Shown here: positions 1-11,020 of the stretch, in pieces
Layout of the letters: each line of letters starts with the position of its first letter
Position numbering within the stretch: position 1 is the first letter of the stretch
NCBI RefSeq assembly: GCF_963676685.1
Contig: NC_092355.1
Span: 58,563,613 to 58,627,612 of the forward strand
DNA: 64,000 nt
Direction of reading: 5' to 3'
DNA from: Mytilus edulis
Taxonomy: Eukaryota; Mollusca; Bivalvia; Mytilida; Mytilidae
Position numbers and translations under genes: made by a program
Notes under the pieces: model-generated
Databases searched by the model: none
What the model was told of the DNA's origin: nothing
The model's input: the letters and a program-made list of their open reading frames with translations, nothing else

Positions 1-209
1 TATAAGGAGTTATTGCCCTTTAAAGTCAATCTTTCACAGTTTTTTTTTTTATTTTTATTTTTCCCTGCTATCTTGAAAACTACAGTAGATACAGAGGTGA
101 AGATGATAAGCAAGACAAGTTCTACAAATAGGTCAACATGGTAGAACTGTCTATAGACTCCTTTGTGGATTTATTTCCCTAGACCAATATTTGTGTTTTT
201 TTAATTCTA
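1..209. repeat. Fragment of a ~180-bp dispersed/tandem repeat
   Basis: No gene is seen. The motif GGAGTTATTGCCCTT at 6-20 recurs in slightly changed form at 1504-1518 and 1684-1698, the last two being 180 bp apart, so this stretch and 1470-1830 look like pieces of one diverged repeat. Poly-T follows at 41-52. Confidence 0.4.
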
Positions 210-1402
210 TCTTAATCAAATTGAGAATGGAAATGGGGCATGCGTCAAAGAGACAACAACACGACCAAATAAAAAACAACAGCAGAGGGTCACCAACAGG
301 TCTTCAATGTAGCGAGAAATTCCCGCACCTGGAGGCGTCCCTCAGCTGGCCCCTAAACAAATATATACTAGTCCAGTGATAATGAACGCCATACTAATTT
401 CCAAATTGTACACAAGAAACTAAAATTAAAATAATACAAGACTAACAAAGGCCAGAGGCTCCTGACTTAGGACAGGCGCAAAAATGCGGCGGGGTTAAAT
501 ATGTTTGTGAGATCTCAACCCTCCCCCTATACCTCTAACCAATGTAGAAAAGTAAAAGCATAACAATACGCACATTAAAATTCAGTTTAAGAGAAGTCCG
601 AGCCTGATGTCAGAAGATGTAACCAAAGAAAATAAAAAAAATGACAATAATACATAAATAACAACAGACTACTAGCAGTTAACTGACATGCCAGCTTCAG
701 ACTTCAATTAAACTGACTGAAAGATTATGATTTCATCATATGAACATCAGGCACAATCCTTCCCGTGAGGGGTTTAGTATCATACCATCATAACATATAT
801 GAGAAGAACATAACCCGTGTCATGCCAACAACTGTTTTAGAATAAATGTGTTTAGTTCCGATGCAAAGACCTTATCAGTGACTCAATATTAACGCCAAAA
901 TATGCAATCTTTAATGACTTGACAACAGTATCGTAATTATATCCCTTCTTAATAAGTCTATTCAAAGGTTTTGTAAGTTTCTGAGGTGAATACTGACACC
1001 TTTGTGCTTTATAAAGAATATTTCCATAAAAAATTGGATGTGAAATACCTGAACGTATTAGAAGTCTGCATGTTGAGCTATATTTACGAATGATGTCTTT
1101 ATACCGATGATAAAATTTAGTAAATGTTTTGACTAGTTTGTGATATCGAAGACCCTGGTGTAATAATTTTTCAGTAATACATAAATTTCTCTCGTTAAAA
1201 TCTAAAACATTGTTACATACACGAGCGAATCGTACAAGTTGAGATATATAAACACCGTAAGATGGGAACAGGGGAACGTCACCATCTAAAAACGGATAAT
1301 TAACGATAGAAAATGAAAAATCATCCCTTTTATCATAAATTTTAGTATTCACTTTTCCATTAGTGATATAGATGTCAAGATCGAGAAAAGGGCAGTGGTA
1401 AA
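210..1402 (-). pseudogene. 5'-truncated reverse-transcriptase retroelement, C-terminal fragment plus 3' tail
   Basis: The open frame at 1352-852 (166 codons) continues upstream without a stop to about 1399. It carries a motif order typical of RT palm-to-thumb regions: PFLDLDIYITNGK, then IYDKRDDFSF, then YGVYISQLVRFARVC, and then a basic, tyrosine-rich region (KLLHQGLRYHKL, KFYHRYKD). A related fragment occurs at 62656-63179 (YGVYVSQLISYSR...KLLRQGY...KFYG) and an inverted one at 44391-44826, so this is a repeated family. Downstream on the same strand (850 to about 210) lies non-coding DNA that I read as the element's 3' tail. The catalytic palm is missing, so this is a dead-on-arrival copy. 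Which RT clade it belongs to (Penelope-related or other) cannot be settled from the fragment. Confidence 0.62.
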
Positions 1403-2279
1403 ACTGTATATGATAGATAGAAAATTAGCTTTGGAAAAATTATTAGCAAACCAAAATCTGCAATGATGACAGTATGGAAGAAATGGTCAGACGACTCTTT
1501 CTTGGAGTTATTGTCCTTAAAAGACGATTTTCTCCTTTTGTTTGCGTTTCTATTATAAATGATAGAAAATTAACTATGTTATAATAGATAACGATACACT
1601 TTGAATTACAAAATGATTATCAAGTCAAGATCTACTAACAGTTTTAATTCAGCCGATACAGTTATGTAGATTGACTCTTTACAGGAGTGATTGCCCTTAA
1701 ATGAAGATTTTGTTTATCTTCTTTTCTGTTGTAAGCAAAATCTAAAGAAGTTAGAGAGAAATTAAATCGGCTAAATGATAAGCAATATAAGTTCATCTAA
1801 ACTGATTCTTGTCATGGATTCTATTCCAGTCTACAATGTTCATGATGTTTAATATGCACATAGACCAAGATTAGCCTCTAGTTCCTAATAATACTCCATA
1901 AACTTTAAGTGTGTATAGGACACTGGAGCTTCAGAGACTTTATTGTTAAAAGGTGTGTTGTCTTTGTCCAAGGAGTCTTGTGTCGGTGCCTCATTTTTGT
2001 TACAACGTGTTGAGTTAGGTTGTATAGATGTTCCCCTTCATCTTATTTATCTAAAGCCATAATTGTGTACTGGAACAGTTGTTGTGGATGCTCGTCCTAA
2101 TCTACCTTTGAGGGTGTTTAATTATTGCTAGGAAATGATAAGTGGTTGCTGAACCAATTGATACCAGTGAACCGGTGGTGGATGTTTAATGACCCGGATG
2201 TGGAACTGTATCCAGCTTGTTACCTCAGGAATAGAATATCTGAGCTGTTTTTGGAAAATTTTAACAAATTGGTCCTCAA
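1403..2279. other. Intergenic, AT-rich, two diverged ~180-bp repeat units
   Basis: No exon-like frame was found. Two related blocks, about 1490-1640 and 1670-1830, share GGAGT(T/G)ATTG(T/C)CCTTAAA and AAGATTTT-like segments and look like a diverged tandem pair. Confidence 0.4.
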
Positions 2280-2400
2280 TGCTCTGCAACATCGTACTTT
2301 ATTTGGTCTTTTCTTTTTTTTTTTTTACTTTTTGGGGACTCGAGCGTCACTGATGAGTCATTCTTAGACGACATGCACGTCTGGCGTAAATACAAATAGT
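2280..2400 (+). repeat. Decayed hammerhead-ribozyme repeat
   Basis: The segment holds GCGTCA, CTGATGA (2350-2356), a 3-bp stem GTC/GAC, then GACA where an active hammerhead has GAAA, and GTC|TGGCGT closing helix I. The layout matches the retrozyme-like repeats at 22.1 and 37.7 kb. The changed GAAA box and the altered helix III argue that this copy cannot cleave. Confidence 0.6.
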
Positions 2401-2597
2401 AATCATAGTTTCTTTGATGAAGTCACTTACTATTTCAACGTTAAAAAATACCAAAATGTGGTCAGTTTGATAACATGTTGATTACGTGGCTATTGCATTG
2501 TCGACAATGGAGGTTCCGGTAAATCAGGAATGGTTATAGTAAGACCACCTATACTAATACTAACAATAATGTAATTATGCAATAATAAAGGTATTGG

Positions 2598-5500
2598 TCT
2601 TGCCATCCCTTGGCTAAACACTTACATGGTATAAGACAAACTTGCTTAAGATCTTGCACTTTTTTTATTGACCCAGATTTAAAAATGATAAAGCAGAATA
2701 CTTCAAATCATGCAATTAATGCCAGGTTGTTGGTAAGCCTAATCAGAAAATGTAACTGGGCACTGTTATTATTCGAGTTACATTATTGTTAACCCGTTTC
2801 ACTACAGACAATGACCGTAAGGGGCACTGTAATTATTCGAGATACATTATTGTTAACCTCTTCCATTACGGACAATAACCGTAAGAGGCACGGTAATTAT
2901 TCGAGATACATTATTGTTAACCCGTTTCACGACAGACAATGACCGTAGGAGGGACGGTATTTATTCGAGCTACATTATTGTTAACCCCTTTCACTACGAT
3001 GACCGTTAGAGGCACGGTAATTATTTGAGTTACATTATTGTAAACCCTTTTCACTACGGACAATGACCGTAAGGGGCACGGTAATTATTCGAGTTACATT
3101 ATTGTAAACCCCTTTCACTACAGACGATGACCGAAACGGGCACGGTAATTATTCGAGTTCCATAATTGTTAACCCGTTTCATTACAGACAATGACCGTAA
3201 GGGGCACGGTAATTATTCGAGATACATCATTGTTAACCCCTGTCACTACGGACAATGACCGTAAGAGGCACGATAATTATTCGCGATACATTATTGTAAA
3301 TCCCTTTCATTACAGACAATGACCGTTAGGGACACGGTAATTATTCGAGTTACATTATTGTTAACCTTTTTTCACTACAGACAATGACCGTAAGAGGGAC
3401 AGTAATTATTCGAGTTACATTATTGTAAACCCCTTTCATTACGGACAATGACCGTAACGGGCACGGTAATTATTCGAGTTACATTATTGTAAACCCCTTT
3501 CACTACAGACGATGACCGTAACGGGCACGGTAATTATTCGAGTTCCATAATTGTTAACCCGTTTCATTACAAACAATGACCGTTAGGGGCACGGTAATTA
3601 TTCGAGATACATCATTGTTAACCCCTTTCACTACGGACAATGACCGTAAGAGGGACGGTAATTACTCGAGTTACATTATTGTTAACCCCTTTCACTAAGA
3701 CAATGACCGTAAGAGGCACGGTAATTATTCGAGTTACATTATTGTAAACCCCTTTCACTACGGACAATGACCGTAACGGGCACGGTAATTATTCGAGTTA
3801 CATTATTGTAAACCCCTTTCACTACAGACGATGACCGTTAGGGGCATGGTAATTATTCGAGTTACATTATTCTTAACCCGTTTCACTACGGACAAGGACC
3901 GTAAGAGGCACGGTAATCATTCGAGTTACATTATTGTAAACCCGATTCACTACGGGCAATGACCACACGTTGGCACGGTAATTATTCCAGTTAAATTATT
4001 GTTTACCCCTTACACTACGGACAATGACCGTAACGGGCACGGTAATTATTAGAGTTATATTATTGTTAACCCTTTTCACTACGGACATTGACCGTCAGAG
4101 GCACGGTAATTATTCGAGTTACATTATTGTTAACCCGTTTCACTATGGACAATGACCGTAAAAGGCACGGTAATTATTCGAGTTATTCGTATTGATCTTG
4201 CCACACCCTTGGCTAAACACTTACATGGTATAAGACAAACTTGCTTGAAGATTTTGCACTTTTCTACAGACCCAGATTTAAAAAAGATCACGTAGAATAC
4301 TTCAAATCATGCAATTAATGCCAGGTTGTTGGTAAGCCTAATCAGAAAATGTAACTGGGCACTGTTATTATTCGAATTACATTATTGTTAACCCGTTTCA
4401 CTACAGACAATGACCGTAAGGGGGACGGTAATTATTCGAGATACATTATTGTTAACCACTTTCACTACGGACAATGACAGTAAGAGGCACGGTACTTATT
4501 CGAGTTACATTATTGTTAACCCGTTTCACTACAGACAATGACCGTAAGGGTCACGGTAATTATTCGAGATACATTATTGTCAATCCCTTTCACTACGGAC
4601 GATGACCGTAAGAAGCACGATAATTATTCGCGATACATTATTGTTAACCCGTTTCACTACGGACAATGACTGTAAGAGGTACGGTAATTATTCGAGTTAC
4701 ATTATTATTAACCCGTTTCACTACGGACAATAGCCGTAAGGGGCACACGCTAATTATTCGAGATACTTTATTGTAAACCTCTTTCACTACAGCCAATGAC
4801 CGTAAAGGGCACGGAAATTTATCGAGATACATTATTGTTGACCCGTTTCACTACAGACAATGACCGTAAGTGACACGGTAATTATTTGAGTTACATTATT
4901 GTAAACCCCTTTCACTATGGACAATGACCGTAAGAGGCACGGTAATTATTCGAGTTACATTATTATTAACCCGTTTCACTACGGACAATAACCGTAAGGG
5001 GCACGGTAACTATTCGAGTTACATTATTGTAAACCCGTTGCACTACAGACAATGACCGTAGGGGGCACGTTAATTATTCGAGATACTTTATTGTAAACCT
5101 CTTTCACTACAGACAATGGCCGTAAGGGGCACGGTAATTTTTCGAGATACATTATTGTCAACCCCTTTCACTACAGACAATGACCGTAAGGGGCCCGGTA
5201 ATTATTCGAGTTACATTATTGTAAACCCGTTTCACTACGGGCAATGACCGTACGTTGGCACGGTAATTATTCGAGTTACATTATTGTTAACCCCTGTCAC
5301 TACGGACAATGACCGTAAGGGGCACGGTAATTATTCGAGATACATTATTGTTAACCCGTTTCACTACGGACAATGACCGTAAGGGACACGATAACTATTC
5401 GAGTTACATAATTGTTCACCCCTGTCACTACTGACCATGACCATAAGGGACACGGTAATTATTCGAGTTACATTATTGTAAACCCTGTCAATACAGACAA

Positions 5501-6117
5501 TGACCGTAAGAGGCACTGTAATTATTCGAGATACATTATTGTTAACCTCTTTCACTACAGACAATGACCCTAAGGGGCACGTTTAATATTCGAGATATAT
5601 TATTGTTTACCCATTTCACTACAGACAATGACCGTAAGGGGCACGGTAATTATTCGGGTTACATTATTGTAACCCGATTCACTACGGGAAATGACCGTAC
5701 GTTGGTACGGTAATTATTCGAGTTACATTATTGGTTACCCCTTTCAACACGGACAATGACCGTAAGGGGCACGTTAATTATTCGAGATATATTATTGTTT
5801 ACTCATTTCACTACAGACAATGACCGTAAGGGGCACGGTAATTAGTCGGGTTACATTATTGTTAACCCGATTCACTACGGGAAATGACCGTACGTTGATA
5901 CGGTAATTATTCGAGTTACATTATTGGTTACTCCTTTCACTACGGAAAATGACCGTAAGGGGCATGGCAATTATTCGAGATACATTATTGTTAACCCCTG
6001 TCACTACAGACAATGACCGTAAGGGGCACGGTAATTATTCGAGATACATTATTGTTAGCCCGAATCACAACAAACAATGGACGTTACGGGGAATCTATTC
6101 GAATTATATTATTGGTA
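2598..6117. repeat. 64-bp satellite array, about 49 units in two blocks
   Basis: Unit starts are spaced 64 bp apart (for example CATTATTG at 2781 and 2845). Each unit contains GACAATGACCGTAAGGGGCA, CGGTAATTATTCGAG, TACATTATTGTTAACCC and TTTCACTACG. Block 1 (about 2757-4184) and block 2 (about 4365-6117) are each preceded by the same ~160-170-bp non-satellite segment (2598-2756 and 4193-4364, both with GGCTAAACACTTACATGGTA). A higher-order duplication of roughly 1.6 kb is therefore visible. ACCGT...ACGGT within each unit can form a 5-bp hairpin stem. Open frames inside the array are broken and vary in frame; I do not read them as genes. Confidence 0.93.
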
Positions 6118-6249
6118 AAAACATTGTATTTTTTAAGCGTCTGCCAGACGTAATTAGGTCTGAAAATACTCGAATAATTATCTTTTTATAATTGATTATC
6201 ATGATTTTGATTGAAATCTTTGTAATTATTCTCACCTGTCCTGTAATAT

Positions 6250-6660
6250 TTAAATAATTGAAAACAACACGTCCACAGCGATTTTGTAGATTTATCTTTA
6301 TCAGGAACGCTAAAAGCCAAACATTTGAAATCCGAGGATGCAGAAGTACCGAAACCGTTGAAGAGCTATATCACAAAAACAACTAAAATTGATAGCCTGA
6401 GGGAGTTGAAATCTTAGTTTCTTGATATTTTAGAATTGATATACGGACAATTTTAGTAAAGTTTGTTAAATCATGCCAGTACCGAAGTACTGACTACTGA
6501 GCTGACGATACTCTCGGGGACTGATAGTCCACCAGCAGAGGTATTGACCCAGTAATGTTAAAAATTGAAAACAACACGTTTAATAAATTCAATGCGTCCG
6601 ACGCGCTTTTCTGGATTTACCTGCATCAAGAACGTTTATAGTCCTGTCATTTAGTCACAT
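6250..6660 (-). repeat. Retrozyme-like repeat fragment, reverse orientation
   Basis: The reverse complement of about 6470-6545 (TACCGAAGTACTGACTACTG ... CACCAGCAGAGG ... GACCCAGT) matches 22515-22590, the segment directly after the hammerhead in the tandem units (GGGTCGATGACACTGCTGG ... AGTCAGCACTTCGGTA). The flanking pieces CAGCGATTTTGTAGATTTA near 6280 and CGACGCGCTTTTCTGGATTTA near 6600 also resemble each other. No hammerhead core is present in this fragment. Confidence 0.55.
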
Positions 6661-7137
6661 TTTTTTTAACAGTATTCAGTTTATCTATCGACATGAAACT
6701 TTGTTCGATCGTTATACGTAATACAATGATCTTTTTGCTTTTGTGTTTTTCTACCTCGGGAATTGTGCAACCTTCAATATCATCAGCATAAAACTACTGA
6801 AAGGAGTGAATTTATATAACAAAGTGTTTTGATAACTTGAACATAGGAAGTACCAAGAGACCGGTCTTTTAAATTAGTTGAAATTTAATAAATTTTATAC
6901 CCTAAATGAGATATCTAAAATATCGTTCGTGGGTAATTGTTTCAGTTCTTGCATAAATAAAATATTATTTAATTTGTTTTACAGACGACAATGATTGATA
7001 GAAACATAACCGTATATGACATCAGTTACACAATACAAAGGGCTCCAACAGTTAACAAAGAACATATTTTCAATAAATAACAGCTTTGATTGATTAAAAG
7101 TTGAAACAAACAAATCAAACATATAATATGCAACGTA

Positions 7138-7145
7138 TGACGTCA
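7138..7145. promoter_or_regulatory. CRE-like palindrome upstream of lectin gene
   Basis: A perfect TGACGTCA lies about 80 bp before the start codon. The same palindrome is 79 bp before the homologous start of the pseudogene (42610-42617), and the third copy has TAACGTCA (59697-59704), all followed by a conserved CATAGTAACCA-type block. TGACGTCA is the CREB/ATF consensus; a role in transcription is inferred from conservation only. Confidence 0.4.
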
Positions 7146-7224
7146 GCGCATAGTAACCACATAATTATTTGAAGCACAATCAATTGAAGGCAGTCATATT
7201 AGATAACTTTGTGAACTGACACGA

Positions 7225-10200
7225 ATGGATATGAATTTCATACTTCTATGTATGCACACAATTTTCGTTGCTGTTCTTAGTGAATCAAGAACTAGATTGA
7301 TCTCAGCGCACCATAAACCTGAATATGACAACAAGTATGAAAAAGAGAACGCCATTGGTACCTATCTTGTTAGATCTGTAGGGTTATGCGGTATAAATTG
7401 TTTGTCAAATGCGCGTTGTTTATCATTCTTCTACAACAATCTTAAAGGAATTTGTGTTTTACACTCAGATCCGTTCATCTATACTGTGATGTCAACTTCA
7501 GCGAAAGGTTGGAAATTTTACCTTTCACAGGAACGTAAGTCTACATATAGCTAGTAACCTTCTATATTTTCTATTGTTTACAGAATTTTAATCCTATTAC
7601 CGATACTGAGTGTATCAACAAGCATTGAGTTTTTCTTCCAGTGAGTACCACGAGCCAAGTAGTCTGTATTTCTGTGTTGACATGAATTATCTTTGTTAAG
7701 ATTATATTAAAATTAACTGTTGGCAATCAATTTCAGAAATATTAAGTAATGTCAACTCCAATGTTCAGCACTGGGGACTTTTCAACTTTTTACTTTATTT
7801 GGCCTTTTAACGTTGTTTTTTTATTCGAGTGTACACTGGTGAGTCTTTTTGAAGACAAAAAGCACAAGTGACGTAAAGCATAATATGATCTTTGTATTAA
7901 TAATAATCTTTATAATAATCTTTATTTGTCATATAAGTAACATTATACTTGTGACATAAACAAAAGTAACAGCAACAATAAAATAACTGAGTTAAACACA
8001 CACATATCTATATATATACAAGTAAAAGTAACTAAGAGTCCCCTGTCCTCAGCTCTAAAGACTGTTTTATAAAGGAACCTGTTTTTTCACTTGGTTTATA
8101 TTAGAAGGATTTAGTAGGACTACTAGTTTTTCAGTATCAGATAGATTTAAAAACATAGGATTATCTATTGCCATGTCATTAAAAAGTTTTATACGTAAAA
8201 CATTATTAATTTGACAGTGGAGGAGAAAGTGATATTAATGTATTATATAGAAGGTTAACAAAAAAAGGACGGACAATCTTCTCCAGACATGAATTTCTAT
8301 TAACAATGTTTATGTTCTAGACAATATGAGTAATAGTATATGGACCATGCACAGATACTCCAATGGTCCGACCATACGCGTGTGTCGACCATATGAGAAT
8401 TTAATTGTTTAATTGTTAACCGGCCAGGCCATAGGCGTATTTGGTTTTGTAAAATTATTCTAAGTAAATGATTTTGATTCTATCTTCCTCCACATGAATA
8501 CACAGCTTGTTCTTCTAACAAAAACAGACACAAGATACAAACTTTAATTGTTTATCTTTTACAAATTAGTTGAATCTTTTAATAATAAGGAGATGAATAT
8601 CAACCAACATTAGTACATCTGCTATCTTACTTCGCCGGAGTCATTACATAACGCATCGTGTGAATTCGTGTATCTAAAATAATACAAAAACCATTTATAC
8701 ACACATTGTGTTATTATGTGTTTCTATAGGAAACAACATATCGGTATCCTTTTGATCAAATCAAAATACAAAACTAATAATACGTAAATACATATTAATT
8801 AGTAAGAGATATAAAATGAACAGTTCGTTCAATATCGTTTCCACGTTGACTGTTACATGGTCTGTTGAGCATAGTCCTGTCTCAGTAACAATTTTCTGCA
8901 ACTAGCTTATCTACTTTTTAACCACTGGACAATAAAACAAAATAAACAGCTATATTTGAAATGCTGAAATATTCGAGGTACATGACATCAGACATTCGGT
9001 GCCTAGACGGAAAAATATCATTGTAACCAGGATTTGTATGTGGTCCACAAATTGATCTTTACGTGTTGATATAAACTCCTCATATATTCCAATATTCTTG
9101 ATATTAAACTGGACATTTTTTTCTTATTCAATAATTATTTCAGCTATAAGTGTTTCGTTCTATTTTATGATATTTACAATGAATAACTATTTTACCAGGT
9201 GCCGGTCGCTGTTTGGTCAACTTCTTCTACTACAGAAAACTGGACTTGTGTTATAAATTCGAACCGCCAATTCAAGCATTCCTTGTTCATACCGATGTTG
9301 TGTGTCCAGCAAGTAAACTCATGCGCATCGATTCTGACGAAAGACAAGATTATGTCAAGCTTGTAACAGGTAATAAAGGCCTTCAAACTCTGACCACGTC
9401 TCCCTAAAACCTTAGTGTTTTATAAAGGGACATGAAAACACTACTAACCGTGTATTGAAATAAGCCCCGCTTTGACTATTTTATTTATTATGTCTGTTAA
9501 GTTTACGCATCATTGTTAATATAACGGAATTTGATGAGAATGTCATCAAAGTGAGAGGGTTCGCGCTATAAAACCAGGTTTAATCCACTATTTTCTACAT
9601 GTGAAAATGCCTGTACCAAGCCAGAAATATGACAGTTCTTGTCCATTCGTTTTTGATGTGTTTTGTTATTTGATTTTGCCATGTGATTATGCACTTTCCG
9701 ATTGGATTGTCCTCTGAGTTCCGTATTTTCTGATTTTACTTTTTACTAGCCTTATATTGAATGTAAATGGTCTCCATAACGTTGTGTTTAACCAATCATA
9801 GATCTAGAAATGTATAAGAGGTGAGATAAACTTACATTCATTTGGAGGCAATTTTGTAAAAGGTCAAAATCACAACAGAATTATTAATTTAGAACTGAAA
9901 TTGTAATCAAAAATCTATTTATTCATCTCATTTTTTATGTTATGTCTGACGATAATATGGCTTTATAATTACACATAGACGGATGTCAAAACACATCAAA
10001 GTAAAATTGTTTCAACGTTTTAAATCATATTCGGACAAAATCACTTACTGCGACTTCATAGCTCATTTGTAACGTGTTAACGCATAAATATAAGATTGTA
10101 GCCGTATAAGACACAACACATGTGGTATGCTTGCATCAACCTACCCAAATACATGTTTACTTAAAGCCTTAACATTTTGATATTGTCTCCATATGAGTAT

Positions 10201-10556
10201 TTAATATCATCGTGATTTTTTAAATACGCTACATCAATTGAATTAAGTCCTGCATGGGTTGTACAAAAAGATCTTAAAAATGTCTTTCGCTTATCTATAA
10301 TTAATACAGACATACATTTATTTCAGCTGACATTGGAACAGTGTACAATTATGGAATATGTATACAAGGTAAAAAGACACAAGGAAAGTGGAAGTACAAC
10401 GATGGATCTACTATTGAGTATTTCAGGTGGAAGCAAGGTGAACCAAGCGGATTATCTAACGTCATCATTATGGAGCGGAGAACAAACTATATCTGGAAAA
10501 ATGCTGGATCATTTCAGAAGTGTAGCTATATGTGTGAATATCAACCACAGATTTAA
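7225..10556 (+). CDS. Secreted PAN/Apple + C-type lectin protein, three exons, intact
   Basis: Exons are 7225-7534, 9199-9369 and 10327-10556 (stop TAA at 10554), giving 236 residues; both introns are phase 1 with GT-AG ends (donors GAAC|GTAAGT and ACAG|GTAATA; acceptors TTTTACCAG and TTTATTTCAG). Exon 1 encodes a signal peptide (hydrophobic FILLCMHTIFVAVLS) and a PAN/Apple-like domain with spaced cysteines (CGINC, ARC, GIC). Exons 2 and 3 together make a C-type lectin fold: CLVNFFYY start, VCPASKLMRIDSDERQDYVKL in the first half, then GKWKYNDGSTIEYFRWKQG, an EPS triplet in place of the sugar-contact EPN/QPD, WKN in place of WND, and C...YMCEY at the end. No transmembrane segment is seen, so the product should be secreted, possibly as a pattern-recognition lectin. 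AATAAA lies at 10707-10712. Two further copies of the family lie 3' on the same strand. The exon structure is well supported; sugar binding is uncertain because both calcium-site motifs are altered. Confidence 0.85.
7535..9198 (+). other. Intron 1 of the intact lectin gene
   Basis: It holds a decayed hammerhead-type repeat (7800-7890, CTGGTGA core at 7836) and a LINE 3' fragment (7898-8233). A block at 8280-8620 is conserved in the two paralogous introns (44980-45250 and 60510-60862). It lacks the 66-bp array found beside the other family members. Confidence 0.75.
7898..8233 (-). mobile_element. LINE 3'-end fragment inserted in intron 1
   Basis: The minus strand reads HFLLHCQINN, then LFNDMAIDNPMFLNLSDTEK, then LLNPSNINQV, which resembles the C-terminal region following the CCHC motif of mollusc LINE ORF2 proteins. 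The paralogous intron at 60440-60500 runs from ATGATCTTTGTAT to GGTATTAATGTATTATATA without this block and so serves as the empty site. The piece is truncated and has stops downstream. Confidence 0.6.
9480..9735 (+). repeat. Dispersed LINE-tail repeat in intron 2
   Basis: The segment with GCGCTATAAAACCAGGTTTA, ATTTTCTACATGTGAAAATG, ATATGACAGTTCTTGTCCAT and GATTTTGCCATGTGATTA recurs at 10830-11000 and 39640-39900 with moderate divergence. It behaves like the 3' tail of a retroelement. No coding sequence is seen. Confidence 0.7.
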
Positions 10557-10800
10557 GTATAATGACGCTAACCAATATCAAGAAAAAACGTTTATTTCTC
10601 CTTTTAACATTAACTCTTCTAGTTTCCTTTTCATTCATACCATATAAATTAATTTAGAAAAACTTTATGTGTAAAATTTGTCTATACTACCCTATGTATA
10701 TACTGAAATAAACTTAAGTCTTGGTAAATCTTGTTCATGTACAAGTGCATATGACACCACAAGAGCACCAAGACGTTTATTTTTGAGTTCTTCTGCTACT

Positions 10801-11020
10801 AAGTCATTTATAAGTCATTTATAAGTCATTTATAAACCAGGTTAAATCCACCATTTTCTACATTTGACAATGCATGTACCAAGTCAGGAATATGACAGAT
10901 GTTGTCCATTCGTTTTTTATGTGTTTTGTCATTTGATTTTACCATGTGATAAGAAACATTCCGATTTGATTTTCCCCTGAGTTCTGTATTTTTTCGATAT
11001 AACTTTTTTTTATGCAAATA
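10801..11020 (+). repeat. Short 11-bp tandem repeat followed by a dispersed tail repeat
   Basis: AAGTCATTTAT is repeated three times at about 10801-10833. It leads into a second copy of the CCAGGTTAAATCCACCATTT / AATATGACAGATGTTGTCCA tail repeat. Confidence 0.65.

Noticed and set aside
5364..6191. Open frames of 66-80 codons inside the 64-bp satellite
   Set aside because: The unit length is not a multiple of three, frames shift between units, and both strands give similar chance frames.
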